The position numbers and the translations under genes were made by a program. DNA of 32,989 nt from DAONJL01 sp035405645 [NCBI: bacterium] (GTDB lineage: Bacteria; JAGOBX01; DAONJL01). The notes below the pieces were generated by a model. That model ran no database searches. It was not told the origin of the DNA and saw only the letters and a list, made by a program, of their open reading frames with translations. The DNA is taken from the NCBI GenBank assembly GCA_035405645.1, contig DAONJL010000027.1:1-32989 (forward strand). Direction: 5' to 3'. Positions 18,691 to 25,575 of the stretch are shown here, piece by piece (positions within the stretch are counted from its first letter, which is position 1; each line of letters starts with the position of its first letter).

Positions 18691-20049
18691 TTAACCAATT
18701 AAAATCTTCTCTTCTGCATATTCATATTTCAAATTTTCTTTGGCAGTAAAAATTGATAATGCAATCATTAAAGGTCCAATTCTGCCAATTAACATTAAGC
18801 ATATAATAATTATTTTTTCAAATACTACTAATTTTGAAGTAATACCAAGTGATAATCCAACAGTTCCAAATGCTGAAATTGCTTCAAATAATAGATTTAA
18901 AAAATTATTTTGATTATATTTAATATGTTCATATTGAGCATCAATAATAAATAGAAATAGAATAGCAATAATTATAACAAGTAAAGAAATAAAAAAAACT
19001 GCAAGTGTTCTTTTTATTAATTCATCTGATATTGTTCTTTTAAAAATCATTATTTTGTTTTGTCCTTTTAAAAGAATTATAAAATAATTTATTAAAATAA
19101 AAAAAGAACTTGTTTTAATACCACCAGCAGTAGAACAAGGTGAACCACCAATAAACATTAAAATCATAGTAATAAACAGTGTGGGTAAAGATAAATCTTG
19201 CATATCAATAGCATTAAAACCAGCAGTTCGGGGTGTTATTGAATGAAATAATGAAATTAATATTTTTTTATTTTCTGGAAAATTTAAGAAAGCATTGTTA
19301 TTTTCAAAAAAATAAATAAGAATAGCAGAACTGAAAATTAAAGCAAAAGTAGTTACAAGTATTATTTTACTATGGAATGAAAACAATGAAATATTTTTTC
19401 GAATTTTCTTTTTTAAAAAAATAATATCTTTAATTTCATAAAGAACAATAAAACCAAGCCCACCAAAAACTATTAATAAAGCAATTGTAATGATTACATA
19501 AAAATCAGAAGAAAAATTAATCAAACTTGAAGCAAATAAGGAAAAACCAGCATTGCAAAAAGCAGAAATAGAATGAAAAATAGCCTGCCATAAAGCATTT
19601 TTTAAATGATAGAAATTACGAAATCTGAAATATAAAATTAGTGCACCAATTATTTCAAAAAACAACACAATAAAAATTATTTCTTTTAGTAATTGTTTTA
19701 AATTTTTCTGTTGATATTGAGTAATACTTTCTTGAATTATTAATTTTTGTTTAATAGTAAATTTTTGATTTAATAATAAAGATAAAAAAATAAGAATAGT
19801 CATAAAACCCAAACCACCAATTTGTATTAATATTAAAATTATTAACTGCCCAAAAAAAGTAAAATCATTACCTGTATCTAAAACATTAAGTCCAGTTACA
19901 ATTGTTGCAGAAGTTGCTGTAAATAATGCATTTATATAACTAATATTTTTATTTGTTGTTGCAAAAGGTAATTTTAATAATAAACTACCAATAAATATAA
20001 CAAATAAAAAACTCAAAATAATTAAATGCTGTGGTTTTAAATTATTCAT
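18691..20049 (-). CDS. ktrB: KtrB/TrkH-family potassium transporter, membrane subunit
   Basis: The 452-residue integral membrane protein contains the four pore-loop repeats of the Trk/Ktr/HKT superfamily, each with its filter glycine: TIVTGL (Gly53), FCNAGF, TPRTAGF and FGTVGLS. The length matches KtrB (about 450), with no extra TrkH N-terminal helices. It imports potassium, usually with sodium or driven by membrane potential, under control of the adjacent KtrA. The ATG has no Shine-Dalgarno site just upstream. Residues 1-30 form the first membrane helix with no missing sequence, so the start looks right. It is divergent from the small membrane protein and Lrp genes across about 250 bases. 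Confidence 0.88.
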   Translation of the reverse strand: MNNLKPQHLIILSFLFVIFIGSLLLKLPFATTNKNISYINALFTATSATIVTGLNVLDTGNDFTFFGQLIILILIQIGGLGFMTILIFLSLLLNQKFTIKQKLIIQESITQYQQKNLKQLLKEIIFIVLFFEIIGALILYFRFRNFYHLKNALWQAIFHSISAFCNAGFSLFASSLINFSSDFYVIITIALLIVFGGLGFIVLYEIKDIIFLKKKIRKNISLFSFHSKIILVTTFALIFSSAILIYFFENNNAFLNFPENKKILISLFHSITPRTAGFNAIDMQDLSLPTLFITMILMFIGGSPCSTAGGIKTSSFFILINYFIILLKGQNKIMIFKRTISDELIKRTLAVFFISLLVIIIAILFLFIIDAQYEHIKYNQNNFLNLLFEAISAFGTVGLSLGITSKLVVFEKIIIICLMLIGRIGPLMIALSIFTAKENLKYEYAEEKILIG

Positions 20050-20131
20050 ATTATTAAATAAAATTCTAAAAATTTAATAACAATATAGAATTTAGAAAAT
20101 TTATTTTTATTCAAAATATCATAAAATAATA

Positions 20132-20160
20132 TTTATAATAAAATTATAAGAAAAAATCAA
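20132..20160 (-). promoter_or_regulatory. Possible ktrBA promoter
   Basis: Read on the minus strand, TTGATT (20160-20155) and TATAAA (20137-20132) are 17 bases apart and lie upstream of ktrB, giving a leader of roughly 75 bases. Neither box is perfect, and AT-rich DNA offers many such pairs. The rest of 20050-20301 holds only a short inverted repeat and the promoter of the next operon. Confidence 0.3.
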
Positions 20161-20205
20161 TAATTAGTTTTATAATCTGGTTGTGATAAGTTTAAAATAA
20201 AATAT

Positions 20206-20228
20206 ATTTATCAAAAAAACTGATAAAT
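20206..20228. promoter_or_regulatory. Inverted repeat, possible operator
   Basis: ATTTATCA (20206-20213) and TGATAAAT (20221-20228) form perfect eight-base arms around a seven-base centre. The site lies about 40 bases upstream of the TTGACA box that serves the small membrane protein and Lrp genes. Position and symmetry fit a regulator site, perhaps for the Lrp-type protein itself, but this is a guess and an AT-only chance match is possible. Confidence 0.3.
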
Positions 20229-20265
20229 TTAGAAATTTGGAAAATTGCTAAATTATCTAAAATTA

Positions 20266-20292
20266 TTGACAAAAAAATTTTAATGATATAAT
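20266..20292 (+). promoter_or_regulatory. Promoter for small membrane protein and Lrp/aminotransferase genes
   Basis: A perfect TTGACA at 20266-20271 is followed by a perfect TATAAT at 20287-20292 with a short 15-base spacer. TAATAT at 20289-20294 would give the usual 17. Either choice puts the transcription start at about 20299-20301, directly before the ATG at 20302. Confidence 0.7.
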
Positions 20293-20301
20293 ATTTTTAA
20301 T

Positions 20302-20457
20302 ATGGATAAAAGAAAACAATTAGTATATATAGTTATTGCAATGGCAATTGGTGTGGTTTTAATTTTAAAATTAGGTGCACCATTAATACAAAAAGCAAAT
20401 ACTTTTAAAGAATCGCAGGAAAACAATACCATTGTAGATGATATAGATAAAAGATAA
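20302..20457 (+). CDS. Small single-span membrane protein, 51 residues
   Basis: This short gene encodes MDKRK, a membrane segment at about residues 7-29, and a polar tail ending DDIDKR. The positive start and acidic end suggest an N-in, C-out topology. Codon use matches its neighbours, and it lies immediately downstream of a consensus promoter, which supports it as real. There is no ribosome site, and the predicted transcript starts zero to three bases before the ATG, so the message should be leaderless or nearly so. The Lrp gene follows after 31 bases, probably on the same transcript. I recognise no family. Confidence 0.65.
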   Translation: MDKRKQLVYIVIAMAIGVVLILKLGAPLIQKANTFKESQENNTIVDDIDKR

Positions 20458-20488
20458 AAGATTATAAAAAAATCAAAAGGTGAAAAAA

Positions 20489-20977
20489 ATGGAGTTAAAA
20501 ATAAGCATATTAAATCTATTAAAAAAGAATTGCACTTATACTTATCAGGAAATAGCTAAAATGTTAAATACAACCGAAGAAGAAGTAAAAAAAACAATAA
20601 AGGAATTAGAAGAAAGTGGAGCAATAATAAAATACTGTGCACTTGTAAATGAAGAAGTAGTAAATAAAAAACAAATAGCAGCAATAATAGAAGTAAAAAT
20701 AACGCCAGAATCTGGAAAAGGTTTTGATGCTATTGCTGAAAAAATATGTCAATTTAAAGAAGTAACAAATTGTATGCTTGTTTCAGGTAGTTTTGATTTA
20801 ATCGTAACAGTAGAAGGCACTGATGCAAAAGAGATTGCGTTGTTTGTAGCAGAAAAACTTGCAACAATAAAAGGTATATTAAGCACTAATACTCATTTTC
20901 TTTTAAGAAAATATAAAATAGAAGGGGAGAAAGTATTTAAAAAGAATAATAGTAAAAGATTGGCAATCACACCATGA
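20489..20977 (+). CDS. Lrp/AsnC-family transcriptional regulator
   Basis: The 162-residue protein has an N-terminal winged helix-turn-helix (about 3-50, with YQEIAKMLN followed by the recognition-helix region EEEVKKTIKELEESG) and an Lrp RAM ligand-binding domain (about 60-148, with VSGSFDLIVTVEG). Proteins of this family form dimers or octamers and respond to amino acids. The ATG is preferred because AAAAGGTG at 20475-20482 is then six bases away. A GTG three codons upstream lies within that ribosome site. Its stop overlaps the aminotransferase start (ATGA). In Bacillus subtilis a similar pair, AlaR with the alanine transaminase AlaT, works together, so control of this aminotransferase is the likely job. 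Confidence 0.87.
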   Translation: MELKISILNLLKKNCTYTYQEIAKMLNTTEEEVKKTIKELEESGAIIKYCALVNEEVVNKKQIAAIIEVKITPESGKGFDAIAEKICQFKEVTNCMLVSGSFDLIVTVEGTDAKEIALFVAEKLATIKGILSTNTHFLLRKYKIEGEKVFKKNNSKRLAITP

Positions 20978-22137
20978 AAGAAAAAATAAATAAAGTAGTA
21001 TTAAATTTAAAACCATCTGGGATAAGAAAATTTTTTGATCTTCTTATTGGAATGAAAGATGTCATTTCACTTGGTGTTGGCGAGCCTGATTTTTCCACGC
21101 CTTGGCATATACGAAAAGTAATGATTGAAGGTCTTGAAAATGAGATGACAATGTATACATCAAATTTAGGTCTTTTGGAATTAAGGCAGGAAATAGCAAA
21201 TTATTATAAAAGAACATTTAATCTTGATTATGTAGCAGAAAATCAAGTTCTTGTTACAGTTGGAGTAAGTGAGGGTCTGGATTTAGCTTTTAGAGCAATT
21301 ATAAATCCTGGTGATGAAATTTTAATTCCTTCACCTTCGTATGTTTCTTACGAACCAAATGTATTATTATGTGGTGGAGTGCCTGTTAAAATATACTCTT
21401 ATTTTGAAAATAAATTTAAACCATCAATTGAAGAAATAAGAAAAAAAATAACAAAAAAAACAAAAGCAATTTTACTTGCTTATCCAAATAATCCAACAGG
21501 AATGAGTTTTACAAAAGAAGAATTAATAGAGATAGCAGAAATAGCAAAAGAAAATGATTTAATTGTTTTATCAGATGAAATATATTCACAATTAACTTAT
21601 GAAATAAATCATACAACAATAGCAGCATTACCTGATATGAAAGAACGAACAATAATATTAAATGGATTTTCAAAGAGCCATGCAATGACAGGCGCAAGAA
21701 TAGGATATGCAATAGGTCAGGTAGATATTATTGCTGCTATGATGAAAATACATCAATATACAATATTATGTGCGCCAACAATTTCACAATTAGGAGCAAT
21801 AGAAGCTTTAAGAAATGGTGAAAAAGAACGGATAAAAATGCGAGATACATATAAAATACGGAGAAATTATATAGTGGAGCAATTTAATAAATTAGGTTTT
21901 GAATGCCATTTACCAGAAGGTGCATTTTATATTTTTCCATCAATCAGAAAATTTAAGATTCACAGTGAAGAATTTGCAAAGAGATTACTTGAAGAAGAAA
22001 AAGTTGCAGTTGTTCCGGGCACAGCATTTTGTGATGAAGAGATTGGAAAAGATTTTATTCGATGTGCTTATGCAACAGATATAGAGTTAATAAAGAAAGC
22101 AGTTGAGCGAATAGAAAGATTTTTGAAAAGATTATAA
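20974..22137 (+). CDS. PLP-dependent aminotransferase, class I/II (AlaT/PatA-like)
   Basis: The 387-residue enzyme has the fold-type I aspartate aminotransferase signature: YPNNPTG (170-176), Asp201 and Tyr204 in SDEIY, the PLP lysine Lys234 in GFSKSHAMTGARIGY, with Arg242 binding cofactor phosphate, and Arg363 in FIRCAY for the substrate carboxylate. It should move an amino group between an amino acid and a 2-oxo acid in the cytoplasm. Coupling to an Lrp-type regulator points to alanine or a broad set of amino acids, but the substrate cannot be read from the sequence. The start overlaps the regulator stop by four bases with no ribosome site of its own, so translation is coupled. Confidence 0.88.
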   Translation: MKEKINKVVLNLKPSGIRKFFDLLIGMKDVISLGVGEPDFSTPWHIRKVMIEGLENEMTMYTSNLGLLELRQEIANYYKRTFNLDYVAENQVLVTVGVSEGLDLAFRAIINPGDEILIPSPSYVSYEPNVLLCGGVPVKIYSYFENKFKPSIEEIRKKITKKTKAILLAYPNNPTGMSFTKEELIEIAEIAKENDLIVLSDEIYSQLTYEINHTTIAALPDMKERTIILNGFSKSHAMTGARIGYAIGQVDIIAAMMKIHQYTILCAPTISQLGAIEALRNGEKERIKMRDTYKIRRNYIVEQFNKLGFECHLPEGAFYIFPSIRKFKIHSEEFAKRLLEEEKVAVVPGTAFCDEEIGKDFIRCAYATDIELIKKAVERIERFLKRL

Positions 22138-22201
22138 ATTATATAGAATTTAATAAAGATTTCAAAGTTTAAAAAATAATATTTTAAAAAAGAGGTACAT
22201 A

Positions 22202-23644
22202 ATGAACCAACTTTGTTTTAATTGTAAATCACCAATAGAAGATAGTATGAATTATTGTCCTGAATGTGGTAAGCCATTAAAATTGCGATTACAAAAATGT
22301 CCTGTTTGTAAAAATTTTATACCACCATCAAATTATTGTGAATATTGTGGTCATCAATTAAAAACAGCAATAATAAATAATAGTGAAAATAATATTCCAT
22401 TAGATAGAGAAAATAATATTTGTATTAAATATTCAATACAGGATATATTCCAGGATAAAACAGGAAAATCAATAATAATAGAACACGGCACAGAAGGGAT
22501 AATAATTGAAAAAGGTGAAGTTATAAAAAAATTAAAACCTGGTAAATATGAAATAAAAAATATATTTGACAAAATAATCAAAAAAGAAGAAGAGATAGAA
22601 AAAATTGAGCCAACTGCTTATTTAATTGTATATGATACAGGAGATATAAATTTAATAATAAAACCAGAACAGGAATTTTCTTCTCTTGATAATATTCATT
22701 TCAACATTGAATTAAGTATAATAATAAAAATTTATAATGTTGAAGTATTTTTAAAAAATTATTTAAAAGAAAAATTTGTATTACCAAAAGCAAATTTAAG
22801 TAAGTCAATTTTTAATTCATTATATACAATATTAAAAAATGAATTTTCTAAAAATAAAATTGAAGTTATTGATAATGATTTATATTTTCGCACAAAATTA
22901 GAAGAAACAATTGGAATAAATTTGAAAACAATATTTGATAATAGTGGTTTTTTATATTTATATTTAGGTTATTTAAATATCTTTTCCAATGAACTTGAAG
23001 AATGGCGAGAACGAAATTACATTGTTGAACGCCATAAAAATAAATTAAGCGAACGGTTAAAAATAGAAACTCAGAAAAAAGAATTTGAAAAAGAATTAGA
23101 AATCAAGAACAAAGAAATTGAACTTGAAAAACAGAATTATATTGAAAAGGAAATAAATACAAAATTTTTAGAAGTAACAAAGAATAAATTAGAAAAAGAA
23201 AATATTCTTGAATTTTTTAAATTAAGAAAAGAACAGGACAAAATAAATTATATGCTTGAATTATATCGAGAAAAAATAATTAACCAATATGATTTAAAAA
23301 AATTTATTGAAGAAATAAAATTAGATATACTTGAAAGAGAACGAATAAGAAATTTAATGATTGAAAAGAATAAAATACTTGACGAAATAGAATTAGAAAA
23401 ATTAAAATTTGTTTTACAGGCAAATAGGAATGAATTTTTTAGAAACGAACGAATAAAAAATGTAGAAGCAGAAGAGAAGATAAAAACATTTAAGCATTTA
23501 AAAGAATTAGAACGAGAATATATAACAGCGCAGGAAGAATTAAAGAAAATAGAAATAGAAAAAGAAATAGATGAAATGGAATTAGAAAAAGCATTAGTAA
23601 TGAAGAAAAAGATCAAAGAAGCAAAAAAGGAATTAGATGAATAA
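22202..23644 (+). CDS. Double zinc-ribbon protein with SPFH-like domain and long coiled coil
   Basis: The 480-residue protein opens with two zinc ribbons (Cys5/8/19/22 and Cys33/36/46/49). Residues about 78-265 resemble an SPFH/band-7 domain: GTEGIIIEKGEVI and then LKPGKYEI mirror the beta hairpin of YdjI-type members, with later strands IELSIIIKIYNV. The rest (about 270-480) is a charged coiled coil, as usual after SPFH domains. There is no membrane segment, so any membrane link would be peripheral. SPFH proteins assemble into rings or cages that organise membranes or bind damaged envelopes. The ribosome site AGAGGT (22191-22196) sets the start. A response regulator follows after three bases. 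The SPFH assignment is pattern-based and only fairly sure. Confidence 0.62.
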   Translation: MNQLCFNCKSPIEDSMNYCPECGKPLKLRLQKCPVCKNFIPPSNYCEYCGHQLKTAIINNSENNIPLDRENNICIKYSIQDIFQDKTGKSIIIEHGTEGIIIEKGEVIKKLKPGKYEIKNIFDKIIKKEEEIEKIEPTAYLIVYDTGDINLIIKPEQEFSSLDNIHFNIELSIIIKIYNVEVFLKNYLKEKFVLPKANLSKSIFNSLYTILKNEFSKNKIEVIDNDLYFRTKLEETIGINLKTIFDNSGFLYLYLGYLNIFSNELEEWRERNYIVERHKNKLSERLKIETQKKEFEKELEIKNKEIELEKQNYIEKEINTKFLEVTKNKLEKENILEFFKLRKEQDKINYMLELYREKIINQYDLKKFIEEIKLDILERERIRNLMIEKNKILDEIELEKLKFVLQANRNEFFRNERIKNVEAEEKIKTFKHLKELEREYITAQEELKKIEIEKEIDEMELEKALVMKKKIKEAKKELDE

Positions 23645-23647
23645 AGT

Positions 23648-24016
23648 ATGAGCGAGAAAAAAAGGATTTTAATTATAGATGATAATGAAGTAATACATTT
23701 AATTTTAAAAAAAATTTTAGAACCTTTTTATGATATTTGTGGTGAAGCTTTTAATGGCGAAGATGGTTTTGAAAAATATAAAGAATTAAATCCTGATTTA
23801 GTTATTCTTGATATCTCAATGCCTGGCGTGAGTGGATTTGGTTGTTTAAAAAAAATCAAAGAATATGATAAAAATGCGAAAGTAATAATGCTTACAGCAA
23901 TGGACCAGGAGGCTGTAATTGAAAAAGTAAAATATATTGGTGCAACAGAATTTATCCCCAAACCTTTTAAAATTGAATTTTTATTGGAAAAAATAAAAGA
24001 TGTTATTAATAGTTAA
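23648..24016 (+). CDS. Single-domain response regulator (CheY-like receiver)
   Basis: The 122 residues make one receiver domain with every catalytic position: acidic pair Asp11-Asp12, phospho-acceptor Asp55 in VILDISMPG, Thr83 in MLTA, and Lys105 in PKPF. There is no output domain, so it must act by binding a partner, as CheY or Spo0F does. No kinase gene is in the window. It starts three bases after the SPFH-like gene with no ribosome site, so the two are probably co-translated, and the coiled-coil protein is a candidate partner. About 90 bases without a gene follow it before malQ. Confidence 0.9.
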   Translation: MSEKKRILIIDDNEVIHLILKKILEPFYDICGEAFNGEDGFEKYKELNPDLVILDISMPGVSGFGCLKKIKEYDKNAKVIMLTAMDQEAVIEKVKYIGATEFIPKPFKIEFLLEKIKDVINS

Positions 24017-24106
24017 TATTTATTTAATACTTCCATTAATTTTCTCCATATAAAAAGAAAAGATATTAAAAGAATATGATAGAAATTGGAAAATAAGGAG
24101 GTTATA

Positions 24107-25567
24107 ATGTTTAGTAAAAGGAAAAGCGGAATTTTATTACATCCTATTTCTTTGCCTTCAAATTATGGAATTGGTGATATAGGTAAAAATGCTTTTTTAT
24201 TTGTCGATTTTTTAAAAGAAACAAATCAAACAATGTGGCAGATTTTACCATTAGGAAAAGATTTATATTGTAGTGATTCAGCGTTTGCAGGTAATTATTT
24301 AATGATTGACCTTGAAGATTTATGTGAAATTGGTTTATTAAAAAAAGATGAAATTAATGATTATAAAAATTATAGTTTTAATGATAAGAAAATAAATTAC
24401 GCGGTAGTAGAAAAGTATAAATTAGAAAAATTAAGAATATCATATAAGAGTTTTACAGCAACAGAAGAATTTATAATATTTTGCAATGAGAATAATTATT
24501 GGCTTAATGATTATGCTTTGTATAATGCATTAACAAATCACTTAAATAAATATTGGCTTGAATGGGATGACGAATTAAAAAATCGCGAGAAGGGTGCACT
24601 TGAAAGATATTCAGAAAAATTAAAAGAAGAAATAAATTTTTATAAATTTATCCAATATATATTTACAAGGCAGTGGCAAAAACTCAAAAAGTATGCGAAA
24701 GAAAATAAAATTGAAATATTTGGCGATATACCAATATTTGTATCGAATGCAATTGATGTTTGGGCTCATCCAGAGATTTTTTTATTGGATGAAGATAAGC
24801 GACCAAAATTTATATCAGGTGTTCCGCCAGATTATTTTAGTGAAACAGGACAATTATGGGGCAATCCATTATATAATTGGGAAGTATTAAAAGAGACAGG
24901 ATTTAGATGGTGGCTTGAAAGAATAAAACATATATTAAAATATGTAGATTATTTACGAATAGACCATTTTCGTGGTTTTGAAGCATTTTGGGCTGTTCCT
25001 GCTAATTCAAAAACAGCAATAAATGGTGAATGGGTAAAAGCACCAGGTGATTTATTATTTGAAACAGTGAGAAAAGAATTAGGTGAATTACCAATAATAG
25101 CAGAAGATTTAGGAATAATAACAGATGAAGTAGTTGCGTTAAGAGATAAGTTTAATTTTCCTGGAATGAAGATATTGCAATTTGGTTTTGATAAACCAGA
25201 AAGTGAATATTTACCACATAATTTTACGACCACAAATTGTGTGGTTTATACTGGCACGCATGATAATGATACTATTTTTGGCTGGTTAAATTCAATTAGT
25301 GAGAAAGAGAGAAAAAATTTAACTTTTTATTTAGGAGAAATAGATAAAAATAATTTTAACTGGCAAATGATAAAATTAGGAATGTCATCAATTGCGATTT
25401 TTTCAATATTTCCAATGCAAGATATACTTGGACTTGGTAGTGAAGCAAGGATGAATGTTCCATCATTATCAGAGGGAAATTGGTTATGGCGATTTAAATG
25501 GGAACAGTTAACAGAGAAGATGAAAGAAAATTTAAAAGAATATACAATAATGTATAATCGTATTTAA
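24107..25567 (+). CDS. malQ: 4-alpha-glucanotransferase (amylomaltase, GH77)
   Basis: The 486-residue enzyme has the complete GH77 active site: nucleophile Asp286 in RIDHFRG, acid/base Glu333 in IIAEDLG, and the third carboxylate Asp386 in GTHDND. Further family marks are the early RKSGILLHPISLPSNYGIGDIG and PPDYFSETGQLWGNPLY segments. It moves alpha-1,4-glucan chains between acceptors in glycogen or maltodextrin metabolism in the cytoplasm. Length is normal for the bacterial short form. AAGGAGG at 24095-24101, the strongest ribosome site in the window, fixes the ATG. A TTG seven codons earlier precedes that site and is rejected. No other sugar gene lies nearby, and polA converges on it with an eight-base gap. 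Confidence 0.95.
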   Translation: MFSKRKSGILLHPISLPSNYGIGDIGKNAFLFVDFLKETNQTMWQILPLGKDLYCSDSAFAGNYLMIDLEDLCEIGLLKKDEINDYKNYSFNDKKINYAVVEKYKLEKLRISYKSFTATEEFIIFCNENNYWLNDYALYNALTNHLNKYWLEWDDELKNREKGALERYSEKLKEEINFYKFIQYIFTRQWQKLKKYAKENKIEIFGDIPIFVSNAIDVWAHPEIFLLDEDKRPKFISGVPPDYFSETGQLWGNPLYNWEVLKETGFRWWLERIKHILKYVDYLRIDHFRGFEAFWAVPANSKTAINGEWVKAPGDLLFETVRKELGELPIIAEDLGIITDEVVALRDKFNFPGMKILQFGFDKPESEYLPHNFTTTNCVVYTGTHDNDTIFGWLNSISEKERKNLTFYLGEIDKNNFNWQMIKLGMSSIAIFSIFPMQDILGLGSEARMNVPSLSEGNWLWRFKWEQLTEKMKENLKEYTIMYNRI

Positions 25568-25575
25568 CAAAATAT

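Noticed and set aside
23248-23616. Minus-strand Ser/Phe/Ile-rich frame opposite the coiled coil of the SPFH-like gene
   Set aside because: It is the complement of Lys/Glu codons in the coiled coil, with no ribosome site and no domain.
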